Shown: positions 25,775 to 35,191, counted from the first letter of the stretch. The stretch: 64,000 nucleotides of DNA from Paenibacillus rigui (GCF_002234615.1 NZ_NMQW01000033.1:169954-233953); one strand, 5' to 3'. A program made the numbers and translations. The notes: generated by a model from the letters alone, not told the origin.

Positions 25775-26437
25775 ATGTGCAACCGACTGAACTTGCAGGC
25801 CGATGTGTCCGAATTAACGGACAGCTTCGGTGTTTCGCGGGTGTTATTTTACTATGCGAATCAGCGGAGTCTTGTCCCGAATGAATCGATTGCGGTCATT
25901 CGTACGAAGGAGAACGAAAGGACGCTGGATGAATGCCGCTGGGGGCTCATGCCTTTTTGGGCGCAGGATGCCAACCGGGCTGATATCAGCACCGTTTTCG
26001 AGAAAAGGGCGTTCGATCATCTAATAAAACGGCAGCGTTGCGTCGTCCCGGCCAGCAGCTTTGACCAAGTGACCGTGTTAAGCAAGAAGCAGGAAAAGGT
26101 CAGAAGGTTCGTCATGCCGAGTCGTTCAACCTTTGGGATGGCAGCGGTGTTCGATGAATGGAACGGGTCGTTCGATGAGGAACTCCGCACCTGCACGATT
26201 CTGACCCGGAGGGTGTGGAACGAAGCGCTTGGGCTTGAGGAGCAGGTTCCGGTCATTTTAAATCCGGAGCAGATCGAGCGTTGGCTAAGCCCGGACCTGT
26301 TCGATAAGCAGCTGGTTCAGGAGCTTGTCGATTCCATCGAGAAGCCGGCGTTGCGGGAGCTTCCTTCCGCTTTATGGGATCGGCTGTGGAGCGAGGAGGA
26401 GCTGGAGGCAGTTCCGGCACGTCCGGGGATGATCTAA
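25775..26437 (+). CDS. Divergent SRAP (YedK/HMCES-like) protein
   Basis: This 220-residue protein has the overall layout of the SOS response-associated peptidase family, which forms DNA-protein crosslinks at abasic sites. Cys2 follows the initiator Met (MCNRLNLQADV), and RWGLMPFWAQD and RCVVPASSF sit at the expected places. Other catalytic positions look altered. The usual NARAE region reads NRADISTVFEKR, the Glu of GFYEW reads SFDQV, and the late MHxRMPVIL motif reads EEQVPVIL. It may bind abasic DNA without the normal release chemistry. GAGGAG precedes the ATG. It stands alone. Confidence 0.78.
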   Translation: MCNRLNLQADVSELTDSFGVSRVLFYYANQRSLVPNESIAVIRTKENERTLDECRWGLMPFWAQDANRADISTVFEKRAFDHLIKRQRCVVPASSFDQVTVLSKKQEKVRRFVMPSRSTFGMAAVFDEWNGSFDEELRTCTILTRRVWNEALGLEEQVPVILNPEQIERWLSPDLFDKQLVQELVDSIEKPALRELPSALWDRLWSEEELEAVPARPGMI

Positions 26438-26624
26438 CTGAATATGCAGCACAACTGGCCCTGGACCGCGATGGTTCGGGGCTTTTTCAATAGGTTAGAA
26501 GGCTGCAGCCCGGTCCGTATCCTATCTTCACTGCGTTCTTGTGTATCTTTTCTTGTATTCAAAGCCAGACGGATTTGCTAAGATAAACACGGATGACAGA
26601 TTACCGCATGAGGAGCGGATGACG

Positions 26625-28379
26625 ATGAGACTTGCCCGATGGTTTCCCTCCACATTAAAAAATAAATTGACGCTAGCCTTTCTGCTGCTCATTCTCGTTC
26701 CCTTCTCGATATTGAATTATTATAATTTCGCCAAGATGGAATCGGTGCTCCGGGTCAAAATCAGCGAGCAAAGCCAGGAGGAGCTGAACCGGATGAATAA
26801 AGCGTTCGAAGAAATCATTACGATTACGAACCGGACCTTTACTCTGCTGGAGCAGGACCCCAATATATCGGATATGCTGCGCAATCCGGGAAAGTACGAT
26901 GCTTACGATACCCAAGCCAACCTCGAGAATAAGTTCAAGGCGATAACGAACAGTATTTTCCTGACCAGTCCCCGGGTGTACTATACCGTGCTGGATCGAA
27001 AGGGGCATTATTATACCTCCTACAAGCCGCTGGAGCCGTTGGATTATAACAGACTATCGCAGGAAGACTGGTTTCAGGAAGGAAAGGAAGCGAAGGGGGC
27101 CTTTCGCTGGTATTTGGAGAAAAACTACGTGCATAAGGACGAGTCTCCGAATCCCCGTCTGCTGTCCGTGTACGGTAATTTCAGGCAAGCGGATGGAAGC
27201 GCTTTTGCCGTCGTTCGGATCAGCATCGACTACCTGGATTGGTTCCGTTCCATCACCTACGGGACTTCCGAGGATAAACAATATTTCCTTGTGGATGCGA
27301 ACCGCCAGCTCATTGCCCAAAGCACGGATGCGCCCCTCGATCTTTCGGAGCTGAATGTACCGCTTAGCAGTCATACGGAAAGCGGTTACGGAATGGACAG
27401 CAGCTACATTATGAATTACAGCTACGTTCCCTGGCTTGATTGGTACTTCTTGAAGCGGGTGCCGAAGGATATCGTTTATGCGGAGATCGACAAGCTGAAG
27501 GCGTCCTTTTTCATCTCGTTTCTTATCTTTACCCTGACGTTTATCGGCATCACGTTTCTGATTGCATCGGCGACGACACGGCCCTTGAAGCAGCTGCAGC
27601 TGAAGATGCAGTCGGTCGTGCGCAAAAACTTGAAGGTGTACCTGCCGGAAGAAGGCTACCGGGGTGAAATTCTTGAGCTTTCCCAAACCTTCAACCAAAT
27701 GGTCGGGGACATGAACGATCTTGTGCAGCGGCTAAAAAAGGAGGAGCGCCAGAAGGAAGCCGTCCATTTTCAAATGCTGCTTTCGCAAACGAATCCGCAC
27801 TTTTTGCTCAATACGTTGAATACCATCAAGTGGATCGCTCTCGGCAAAGGGGATGAGGAGGTTGCCGAAATTTGCGTGTCGCTGGGGAGGCTGCTGGAGG
27901 CCAGCTTGAATTCCGAGGTGGAGCTTTTACACTTGAAGGATGAAATCGAGCTGGTCGAAGCCTATGTGTATATTCAAAACTTCCGTTATAAGCAGAGCTT
28001 TGTCGTCCACTACGATGTGGACCCGGCACTCGAATTCGCTCTCGTTCCGAAGCTCAGTCTGCAGCTGCTCGTTGAGAACAGCATTCAGCACGGGTTGAGC
28101 GGGAAGCAGGGCGAAGGCCAAATCTGGATTCGGGCTTACCCCCGGGAGGCATCGCTGGTTGTTGAAGTGGAGGATAACGGAATTGGCCTGGCCGAGGCTG
28201 AGCTGCAAAAAAACCGTTCCGGGCGCAAGCGCAGCGGGATCGGGCTCAGCAATCTGAAGGAGCGGCTCGCCCTGTTGTTCAAAGATCAGGCCGGCATGCT
28301 TGTGCAGTCCATGGAAGCCGGAACGATGGTTCAGTATCATTTGCCCTTATTGTTATCTAAGCCTTATGGAAAAGAGTGA
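26625..28379 (+). CDS. Sensor histidine kinase (YesM-like)
   Basis: The ATG at 26625 is 9 nt from AGGAG; an earlier frame from 26541 lacks a site. The 584-residue protein has a membrane helix near residues 14-32, a dCache-like extracellular region, and a second helix near residues 292-314. A HAMP segment follows, with phosphoacceptor His392 in QTNPHFLLNTLNTI. The ATPase domain carries LVENSIQHGL and VEDNGIGL. The next gene is its response regulator. It should sense a sugar handled by the ABC transporter downstream. Confidence 0.94.
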   Translation: MRLARWFPSTLKNKLTLAFLLLILVPFSILNYYNFAKMESVLRVKISEQSQEELNRMNKAFEEIITITNRTFTLLEQDPNISDMLRNPGKYDAYDTQANLENKFKAITNSIFLTSPRVYYTVLDRKGHYYTSYKPLEPLDYNRLSQEDWFQEGKEAKGAFRWYLEKNYVHKDESPNPRLLSVYGNFRQADGSAFAVVRISIDYLDWFRSITYGTSEDKQYFLVDANRQLIAQSTDAPLDLSELNVPLSSHTESGYGMDSSYIMNYSYVPWLDWYFLKRVPKDIVYAEIDKLKASFFISFLIFTLTFIGITFLIASATTRPLKQLQLKMQSVVRKNLKVYLPEEGYRGEILELSQTFNQMVGDMNDLVQRLKKEERQKEAVHFQMLLSQTNPHFLLNTLNTIKWIALGKGDEEVAEICVSLGRLLEASLNSEVELLHLKDEIELVEAYVYIQNFRYKQSFVVHYDVDPALEFALVPKLSLQLLVENSIQHGLSGKQGEGQIWIRAYPREASLVVEVEDNGIGLAEAELQKNRSGRKRSGIGLSNLKERLALLFKDQAGMLVQSMEAGTMVQYHLPLLLSKPYGKE

Positions 28380-28384
28380 TCATC

Positions 28385-29179
28385 ATGTGGACGGTGCTGC
28401 TAGTAGAAGACGAAGTATTTGTCAGAGAGTCCGTGCAGCGGATCATGGACTGGGAAGCAATGGGCTTTACGGTCATCGGAGAAGCGGGGGATGGGCAGGA
28501 GGCGTTTGAATTCATCTGCGCCCATCGGCCGGATGTGGTCATCTCCGATATCATTATGCCCAAGATGAACGGGGTCGAGCTGCTTCAAAAGGTGCGGGAG
28601 ACGGGAATATCCTCCCGGTTTGTCATGCTTTCCTGCATGAGTGATTTTGAATATGTCCGGCAGGCGATGGAATACGGCGCCTCCAATTATATCCTGAAGC
28701 TGTCCATGAAGGTGCAGTCCCTGAAGGATGCGCTGGAGAAGGTGAAGAAGGAGCTGGAGCTTGCCCCTCGGACGGCTTCGGTTCAGGCACACACCGTCAC
28801 AGAGGGAGCAGCCGCAGCGATGGAGCAGAAGGCTCCCGGCTATGAACCGACGGATCATCCGGAAATTAACAAGATCCTGGCGTATCTTCATGAGCATTAT
28901 CAGGAAGAGATTAGCTTGTCGTTTCTGGCGCAGTATGTGGCAATGGACGTCAAATACATTAGCCAGCTGTTCAAGAAGAAGACCGGAGATACCTTTGTCC
29001 ATTATTTGCATCGTATCAGGATTGAAAGAGCCTGTGAGCTGTTGATCCAAACGAATACCTCCGTCAGTGAAATCGGCGAAAAGGTCGGATTTGTGAATGA
29101 TAACTATTTTATCAAAATTTTTAAAAGGTTTTGTCATATGACCCCGCAGCACTACCGGAAGCTGCAGCGCGATGCTTAG
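28385..29179 (+). CDS. Response regulator, AraC type (YesN-like)
   Basis: The protein has about 264 residues (a GTG at 28376 is an alternative start). The receiver has LLVEDE, phosphoacceptor Asp55 in ISDIIMPKMNG, and the switch-region serine in VMLSCMSDFEY. The usual receiver lysine position reads ILKLSMK. The C-terminal AraC domain has LSFLAQYVAMDVKYISQLFKKK and VSEIGEKVGFVNDNYFIKIFK. It partly overlaps the kinase reading frame region and is presumed to activate the downstream binding-protein gene, from which a terminator separates it. Confidence 0.93.
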   Translation: MWTVLLVEDEVFVRESVQRIMDWEAMGFTVIGEAGDGQEAFEFICAHRPDVVISDIIMPKMNGVELLQKVRETGISSRFVMLSCMSDFEYVRQAMEYGASNYILKLSMKVQSLKDALEKVKKELELAPRTASVQAHTVTEGAAAAMEQKAPGYEPTDHPEINKILAYLHEHYQEEISLSFLAQYVAMDVKYISQLFKKKTGDTFVHYLHRIRIERACELLIQTNTSVSEIGEKVGFVNDNYFIKIFKRFCHMTPQHYRKLQRDA

Positions 29180-29195
29180 GCGAGGGGCGTCTGGA

Positions 29196-29226
29196 AATAG
29201 AACAAGAAATTGTTCTATTTTTTTTG
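29196..29226 (+). terminator. Terminator between regulator and binding-protein genes
   Basis: Arms AATAGAACAA and TTGTTCTATT are followed by eight or more T residues, a textbook intrinsic terminator. It separates the two-component unit from the transport unit. Confidence 0.92.
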
Positions 29227-29353
29227 TTTTGCAAGCGATCCTCAAGATTTTGATCTATCGATCGCAAGAATCTGTTTCTTATTCCTGTCGGATGGACGCG
29301 ATATACTAAGTCTGTAATCACAAAGCAGACGATATACGGGAGGTCAAGCAGAG

Positions 29354-30691
29354 ATGAATTCAAAGAAAGCATGGATATCGATCGTATCAATGACTCTGGT
29401 AGCGGGCACGATCGCCGGCTGCAGCACCGGCTCCGGTACGGATACGAAACAAGCGGCAGCTCCATCTGCAGCGAACACGCCGGCAGCCGAGAAGAAACAA
29501 CCGGTTACGCTTACATTCTGGGGCGGCGTACCGGAGGAGAACGGTCCGAAGGCGGTTGTTGATGCGTGGAACAAGCAGAACCCGGACATTCAGGTCAAGT
29601 ATGAGCGGTTCGTTAACGACGATGCCGGCAATCTGAAGCTCGATACCGCTTTGATTGCAGGGCAGAATGTGGACTTGTTCGTCAATTACTCCACTACCCG
29701 GCTGCAAAAACGCGTGGATAACGGTAACGTTGTCGATATGTCGGCTTGGAAGGATTACAACATCGACGAGAAGATGGGACCGGAAGCGGCTGAATGGAAG
29801 CTGGACGGTAAATATTACGGACTTCCAACCAAAAAAAATATTTACTTCTTTTGGCTGAATAAAGATGCCCTGGATAAAGCGGGCCTTCCCGTACCAACCG
29901 AATGGACGTGGAAGGATGTTCAAGATTATGCGGTGAAGCTGAAGACGGACAAACGGTACGGCTTGGTACAGCATATGGAAGCCTTCCCGGATCCGATGGA
30001 CGGATCGCTGGCTGCCAAAAAGTATGTTAAAGCGGACGGCACCTCGGACTTCAATAATCCGCTCGTGGGCACTTGGTTGGAAACATTGAACGCCATGATG
30101 CAGGATGGCAAGGCAACGCCTCCGCTCGGGGAGCAGCTGACGACCAAGATGCCGGTCGAAACGGTGTTCCTGAAGGGCGAAGCGGCCATGATGAATGCGG
30201 GCGAATGGATTTTCCGCAGCGCCAACGATCTGAAGGCGAATCCGCGTGATTTCAAAATCGCGTTTGCTCCGGTGCCTAAAGTGACGAAGGAGCAGGCGGA
30301 TTACAAAATCCGCGGCGGTCTGGGCGATACGATCTCGATCTCCGCCAAAAGTGCGAATAAAGAGGCGGCATGGAAGTTCCTGAAATGGTATGCCGACGGC
30401 GGCATGATGCCGATGGCTTCCGGTGGACGGATTCCGTCCTCGAAGGATGCGAGTGCAGAGGAAGCAACGAAGCTGCTCCTTGGCGATGCGGCTGGCACGT
30501 ATGACCAGGATTCTTTGAAAAAAGTGGTGTTCGGCAAGTTCACTACGTATAACCGGGATCTGCCTCAGCAGGTAATGGATTTGAGAAGAGAAGAGTACGA
30601 GAAATATTTCTTGGGCAAGCAGGATTTGAAAACGACGCTCGACGCGTTGGCTAAACGGCATAACGATTTCCTGAAGCAAAGCAAGAAATAG
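29354..30691 (+). CDS. Sugar ABC transporter binding lipoprotein
   Basis: This 445-residue protein has a signal peptide ending in lipobox TIAGC (Cys23), then a Thr/Ala/Pro-rich linker. The mature part is a family 1 solute-binding protein (PVTLTFWGGVPEENGPKAVV, GLPTKKNIYFFWLNKDALDKAG, YKIRGGLGDTISISAKS). GGGAGG lies upstream of the ATG, and a TATACT -10 element near 29303 suggests its own promoter. It delivers substrate to the permeases encoded next. The substrate is probably a saccharide. Confidence 0.93.
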   Translation: MNSKKAWISIVSMTLVAGTIAGCSTGSGTDTKQAAAPSAANTPAAEKKQPVTLTFWGGVPEENGPKAVVDAWNKQNPDIQVKYERFVNDDAGNLKLDTALIAGQNVDLFVNYSTTRLQKRVDNGNVVDMSAWKDYNIDEKMGPEAAEWKLDGKYYGLPTKKNIYFFWLNKDALDKAGLPVPTEWTWKDVQDYAVKLKTDKRYGLVQHMEAFPDPMDGSLAAKKYVKADGTSDFNNPLVGTWLETLNAMMQDGKATPPLGEQLTTKMPVETVFLKGEAAMMNAGEWIFRSANDLKANPRDFKIAFAPVPKVTKEQADYKIRGGLGDTISISAKSANKEAAWKFLKWYADGGMMPMASGGRIPSSKDASAEEATKLLLGDAAGTYDQDSLKKVVFGKFTTYNRDLPQQVMDLRREEYEKYFLGKQDLKTTLDALAKRHNDFLKQSKK

Positions 30692-30774
30692 GCAGGGCTC
30701 AGAAGGAAGCGCGAAGCGGTTGCGCTTCCTTTCTTAAAACCCGCCGCTGAATTCGCAAACAGGAGGCAAGGAGC

Positions 30775-31656
30775 ATGGGAGGCAGTTGGTTGCGGCGTCA
30801 GCAATGGATAGGAATGCTTTTCATTGCGCCGAATATGATCGGGGTGCTGTTGTTTTTCATTATCCCCGCGTTATTTTCGTTAGGGCTCGTTTTTACGGAT
30901 TGGAAGTTCGGGAGTCCGGTGTTCCACTTTGTAGGGTTGGACAATATTACTCGTCTGCTGCATGATGATTTGTTTTATATTTCTTTGAAAAATACGGGAT
31001 TGTTTTTACTTTCCGTTCCGATATCGATCATTTTGGCGTTTCTTGTAGCCATTGTTTTGAATCAGTCCGTTTATGTAAAGGGCCTGCTGCGGGCGATGTA
31101 TTTCATGCCTTACATTACGAGCGGCGTGGCGATCGGGTTCGTATGGATGCTGCTGTTCCACCCGACACAGGGGCCAATCAATCAGTTTCTCCGCATGCTG
31201 GGCGTGAGCCATCCTCCGGAATGGTTAGCGTCCATGGATACTTCGATGTATGCGATCGACATCATTTGGATTTGGTTCATGCTGGGCTATAACATGATTA
31301 TTTATTTGGCTGCGCTGCAGGAAATCTCTTCCGAGCTGCTGGAGGCGGCGAGGATCGACGGAGCAAGCTACGGCAAGATCATTCGGAATATCGTATTTCC
31401 TTTGGTCAGCCCGACAACGTTCCTGCTGCTGATTACCGGGCTGATTATGACGGTCAAAACGTTCGGAATTATCGAAGCAACAACCCAGGGGGGGCCCGGA
31501 AGCAGCACGACGATTTTATCCCTTTTCGTATACAAAACGGCGTTTTCCTACTATGAAATGGGCTATGCCTCGGCTATCTCCTGGGCGCTGTTCGTCATTA
31601 TCCTGCTGATTACCCTGCTGCAGTGGTTTGGACAAAAGAAATGGGTTCATTACTAA
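30775..31656 (+). CDS. Sugar ABC transporter permease (MalF/UgpA type)
   Basis: This 293-residue permease has six membrane helices. The EAA loop reads LLEAARIDGASYGKIIRNIV followed by FPLVSPT, and the MalF-type TTQGGPGSSTT lies near the C-terminus. AGGAGG precedes the start. It forms a heterodimer with the permease encoded 15 nt downstream. Confidence 0.94.
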   Translation: MGGSWLRRQQWIGMLFIAPNMIGVLLFFIIPALFSLGLVFTDWKFGSPVFHFVGLDNITRLLHDDLFYISLKNTGLFLLSVPISIILAFLVAIVLNQSVYVKGLLRAMYFMPYITSGVAIGFVWMLLFHPTQGPINQFLRMLGVSHPPEWLASMDTSMYAIDIIWIWFMLGYNMIIYLAALQEISSELLEAARIDGASYGKIIRNIVFPLVSPTTFLLLITGLIMTVKTFGIIEATTQGGPGSSTTILSLFVYKTAFSYYEMGYASAISWALFVIILLITLLQWFGQKKWVHY

Positions 31657-31671
31657 ACTAGGAGGCAAACG

Positions 31672-32565
31672 ATGAGCTATCCGCAAAAAATGTCCCTCAC
31701 CGGGAAAGCCTCGACAACGACCCGATTGCGCATCGGCCGAAGCGGGCTCAGCTGGAGCAAAGTGCTGTGGACGGCGATCATGCTGTTCTTCGCGCTTGCC
31801 ACCATCCTGCCGTTTCTATGGATGATCAGCACTTCCTTCAAAACGCCTGCCGAGGTGTTTCAGTATCCCGTTCGCTGGATCCCGGAGCATTGGGTACTGG
31901 AGCACCATTACAAGGTATGGTTCGGAGAGAAGAGCTTTCTCGGGTATTATATCAATTCGTTGAAAATTGCCGTTATTTCTACAGCAGGGGCAACATTCCT
32001 GTCCGCTCTGGCGGCCTACGGCTTCTCCCGGGTAGAGTTCAAGGGCCGAGATGCTTTATTCGTCGTATACTTATCGATGATGATGATTCCGCCGCAAGTG
32101 CTGTTCGTGCCCAAGTTCATTATGTTTAACTGGGTGGGCATCTATAACACGCATTGGGCGTTGATATTACCGGGACTGTTTACGATCTTCGGCGTGTTTC
32201 TTATGAGGCAGTTCATGATCGGCATCCCGAAGGAAATATCCGAATCCGCCTTTATCGATGGGGCAGGGCACCTGCGTATTTTTATGCAGCTGATTCTTCC
32301 TCTGGCCAAGCCCGCTTTGGCAACGTTAGCCATTATCGACTTCTCCTGGCATTGGAACGATTATGAGAATGCGCTGGTGTTTCTGCTGGACCAAAAGCTG
32401 TTTACCGTACCGCTCGGCTTGCAAAATTTCATCCTTGAATTCAATATCGATTACAACGGGATGATGGCGGCAACCTCGGCGGGAATTATACCGATTCTGA
32501 TCCTGTTTTTGATTGGCCAGAAGTTTATAATCCAAGGCGTGTCCAGTACGGCCGTCAAGGGATGA
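31672..32565 (+). CDS. Sugar ABC transporter permease (MalG type)
   Basis: This 297-residue permease has six membrane helices, the ILPFLWMISTSFKTPAEVF start region of MalG/UgpE permeases, and the EAA loop ISESAFIDGAGHLRIFMQLI with LPLAKPA. AGGAGG precedes the ATG. It is the last gene of the locus, which has no ATPase gene, so a shared MsmX-type ATPase encoded elsewhere is probably used. Confidence 0.94.
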   Translation: MSYPQKMSLTGKASTTTRLRIGRSGLSWSKVLWTAIMLFFALATILPFLWMISTSFKTPAEVFQYPVRWIPEHWVLEHHYKVWFGEKSFLGYYINSLKIAVISTAGATFLSALAAYGFSRVEFKGRDALFVVYLSMMMIPPQVLFVPKFIMFNWVGIYNTHWALILPGLFTIFGVFLMRQFMIGIPKEISESAFIDGAGHLRIFMQLILPLAKPALATLAIIDFSWHWNDYENALVFLLDQKLFTVPLGLQNFILEFNIDYNGMMAATSAGIIPILILFLIGQKFIIQGVSSTAVKG

Positions 32566-32583
32566 GGCGGTTTAGTCAACAAT

Positions 32584-32622
32584 GAACCCGGTTCCGCAAC
32601 AGGAGCCGGGTTTGCTTTTTTT
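32584..32622 (+). terminator. Terminator of the second ABC locus
   Basis: Arms AACCCGG and CCGGGTT, with partial pairing inside, are followed by TGCTTTTTTT. It starts 20 bp after the permease stop. Confidence 0.88.
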
Positions 32623-32757
32623 GTGCAGGACTTGATTCGGGACAGGCAGCTGCTCGAGCCCTATGCCGTTATCATGCTAAGCGGTTGCCTCGGCATGGAA
32701 ACTCATGTCATAATGCTTCTTATAGCTATACATTCTTAATTAGATGAGGTAAAGGTT

Positions 32758-33249
32758 ATGACGGCAGCAAAAACGAACGCTTGCAGAATATTGGATAAGC
32801 TTCAAATCCCGTACTCCTTACATCCGTATGAGTGGGATGAAGACCATTTGGATACGGCTACGGTTGCGGCCCGTGTAGGCATTGCCGAGGAGCATATGTA
32901 CAAGACCTTGGTCCTGCGCGGGGATAAAACCGGCATTCTTATAGCCTGCATCCCAGGGCACTTGGAGCTGAATTTGAAGGAGCTTGCCTCCATCAGCGGC
33001 AACAAGAAGGTGGAAATGATTCCGGTCAAGGACATTCAGAATGTGACGGGATATATACGAGGTGGGGTATCTCCGCTTGGCTTGAAGAAAAAATACCCTC
33101 TGTATATTGACATATCCGTTGTTCCATTGGATCAGGTCAGCATCAGCGCAGGCCGCAGAGGGCTGCAAATTTTTTTGAAGGGAAGCGATCTGGTCACTGC
33201 CAGTGAAGGGATTGTGTCCCCTATAGCAGGGGAGGGCGGCAGAAGATGA
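32758..33249 (+). CDS. ybaK: Cys-tRNA(Pro)/aminoacyl-tRNA deacylase (YbaK/EbsC)
   Basis: This 163-residue protein removes wrongly attached amino acids from tRNA, typically Cys from tRNA(Pro). The YbaK/EbsC fold is visible in YKTLVLRGDKTGILIACIPG, with the conserved functional lysine in RGDK, and in GYIRGGVSPLGLKKKYPLYID. The length is normal. Its stop overlaps the next start by 4 bp (ATGA), so the two products are made together. Confidence 0.92.
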   Translation: MTAAKTNACRILDKLQIPYSLHPYEWDEDHLDTATVAARVGIAEEHMYKTLVLRGDKTGILIACIPGHLELNLKELASISGNKKVEMIPVKDIQNVTGYIRGGVSPLGLKKKYPLYIDISVVPLDQVSISAGRRGLQIFLKGSDLVTASEGIVSPIAGEGGRR

Positions 33250-34172
33250 CCTTGAATCTCGATGCTATGAAACAGCTGATCTATCAGCATGCCGAAGGAC
33301 GTCTTCGTAAAAGCTACGGGATTGTGGAACCGGCTAGCGGAGCGGGTGAATTCCATCGGCTCTTGCTTCAAGCGCTGAAGCAGCAGGTCAAGCCGATCCA
33401 GAGGCAGATAACGAATGAGGAAGTGTTCGAGGCCGCGGTGAAATCGATCGGAAGCAACTCACGCGACTGGTCGACCTTTATTGCCAAGGAGCCCGCGCTG
33501 CGCAAGCTTCTCGCCGGGTATAACCCCGTGCAGGCAAGCATGATGGACGAAGAAACGCTGCTGCAGCAATTGAGGCCTTATTTCCCGGGGACCTCCTGTT
33601 CCACTGACTGCCGGGCGGTCGCCGGCTGGGTCCGGACATTGTCCCGTATTCCGAATTACTATGCGAAAGTTATTTTGAACATTGTCGATGCCTTTCATCA
33701 AATCCATGGAGACACACTGCCTGATGAGCATATGATGATTTGCATGTCCGGGCTGTTATCCAGCCCTTCGAGCCGTTGGAAAGGCTGGTCCGTACTGGCC
33801 GGCTCGGAGCTTCCGTTCCAGGAGCGGCCGGAATCGTTGAAGCTGCACGGCATGGGATATGCGCTGGCGTCCGAGTTTTTCCGGAATTTGGGCTGGAATG
33901 GCTTTAAGCCGGATCGGCATATCAAGCGTCTTTTTGCCTATTGGTACAATGTAGATGCGATGGTGACACGTGAGGAGATTCAGTATTACACAGATTTGAT
34001 AGGCAGCCATAACAAGGATCTGGCAGATAATATCCGCTATTCCCTTGTAGGCCATAAAATGACGCCGGAAGGGGTCCGTTATTCCGAAGTGGATAATCTG
34101 GTCTGGGCTTTAGGCGCTTATGTGTTGAAGAAAGGGAAAGAACAACCGCTCACTGCCGGTGCTTCCGCCTAA
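33246..34172 (+). CDS. Probable helix-hairpin-helix DNA-glycosylase-like protein
   Basis: This 308-residue protein is not one I can assign to a named enzyme. Around residues 195-230 it has LKLHGMGYALASEFFRNL and then FKPDRHIKRL. This matches the helix-hairpin-helix and the catalytic-Asp loop of the HhH-GPD family of base-excision DNA glycosylases, where LxGxGxxxA is followed by PxDxH. No Cys4 Fe-S cluster motif follows. The N-terminal half is helical and unfamiliar. GGAGGGCGG precedes the ATG, which overlaps the ybaK stop. A role in nucleic-acid repair is plausible but unproven. Confidence 0.6.
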   Translation: MTLNLDAMKQLIYQHAEGRLRKSYGIVEPASGAGEFHRLLLQALKQQVKPIQRQITNEEVFEAAVKSIGSNSRDWSTFIAKEPALRKLLAGYNPVQASMMDEETLLQQLRPYFPGTSCSTDCRAVAGWVRTLSRIPNYYAKVILNIVDAFHQIHGDTLPDEHMMICMSGLLSSPSSRWKGWSVLAGSELPFQERPESLKLHGMGYALASEFFRNLGWNGFKPDRHIKRLFAYWYNVDAMVTREEIQYYTDLIGSHNKDLADNIRYSLVGHKMTPEGVRYSEVDNLVWALGAYVLKKGKEQPLTAGASA

Positions 34173-34239
34173 AAGGTAGTGCGTATAGTATTCGTTAAAG
34201 CTCATAAACTATACAAAAGGCAAGGATAATGAAACAAAC

Positions 34240-34281
34240 AAGAGGCCGACTCATGGAAAAATGAGCCAGCCTCTTCTCTTA
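34240..34281. terminator. Bidirectional terminator
   Basis: Arms AAGAGGC and GCCTCTT, extended by CTCAT/ATGAG, lie between the convergent glycosylase-like and CAP genes. A-rich sequence on the left and CTTCTCTT on the right allow weak termination in both directions. Confidence 0.7.
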
Positions 34282-34310
34282 TACCGCATAAATGAGAATA
34301 CGAAATACTT

Positions 34311-35171
34311 TTAATTTGCGATAAATTCTTGAACCCACTCGCCATTGAAGTAAGCGACGCCGATTTTAGTGTAATTAGGGCTCAAAATATTTTGACGGTG
34401 TCCCGCGCTGTTCATCCAGGCAGTCATAACCTCTTGCGGGTTACGTTGGCCTTTGGCGATGTTCTCGCCGGCATAGGTGTAAGAAATACCGAACGATTTC
34501 ATCATATCAAAAGGAGAACCGTACGTCGGGGACGTATGATCAAAGTAATTATTCGTATACATGTCTTTGGCCTTCGCGAGAGCGACATTGGTTAATGCGC
34601 TGTCGCTTGTCAGCGGCTTCAGACCTGCTTTCGTACGTTCTTGATTTACGAGATCAACAACTTGGCTCGCATAGGAAGCGGATGTACCCGTTGTTTCCGT
34701 TGCTGTTCCTTGGCTGCTGCCGCCATTGCTTGTGTCAGTGCTACCCGTGTTAGCTGCAGGTGTATCTGTGGTTGTACCTGGGGTTGTATCTGCAGCTGTT
34801 CCGCTATCTGCGGAATTTTCGTCCGTATTGCCAGTCGCGGCTCCGTTATCCGCGTTGTTAGCGCTGCCCGGCTGCTCTGTAGAGCCTTGCGTGCCTCCAG
34901 CGTCAGGGGTGCTGTTCCAATGTCCGGCATTGCCGCTGCCGTATTGGAATGGATACTTGATAACCAAGCCGCCCCAATAAATATTCGATGGGTTCCCTTG
35001 CAGCAGGGACGACAGATCGAATCCATACTTTTGAGCAATCGTGTTCACCGTGCTCTGATCAATTTGATTAAGGGTAACCGTAGCCGGCGTTGCAGCGGAA
35101 GCTGCACTAACACTAAGAACGGGCGCCAAAACCAGCGCACCAGTGACAACAAATTTTTGCAAACGATTCAA
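34311..35171 (-). CDS. CAP-domain secreted protein (YkwD-like)
   Basis: The reading frame is open to 35258, but GGAGAGG precedes tandem TTG codons at 35174 and 35171, giving the signal peptide NRLQKFVVTGALVLAPVLSVSAASA. I therefore choose a TTG start. The mature protein has a LysM-like segment (TVNTIAQKYGFDLSSLL), a long Ser/Thr/Gly/Asn linker, and a C-terminal CAP/SCP domain of about 120 residues (VNQERTKAGLKPL, FDHTSPTYGSPFDMM, AGENIAKG, HRQNILSPNYTKIGVAY). Such proteins are cell-wall associated. It is controlled by the c-di-AMP riboswitch just upstream, like other wall enzymes. Confidence 0.92.
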   Translation of the reverse strand: MNRLQKFVVTGALVLAPVLSVSAASAATPATVTLNQIDQSTVNTIAQKYGFDLSSLLQGNPSNIYWGGLVIKYPFQYGSGNAGHWNSTPDAGGTQGSTEQPGSANNADNGAATGNTDENSADSGTAADTTPGTTTDTPAANTGSTDTSNGGSSQGTATETTGTSASYASQVVDLVNQERTKAGLKPLTSDSALTNVALAKAKDMYTNNYFDHTSPTYGSPFDMMKSFGISYTYAGENIAKGQRNPQEVMTAWMNSAGHRQNILSPNYTKIGVAYFNGEWVQEFIAN

Positions 35172-35191
35172 CAAAATCCTCTCCTTTTTTT

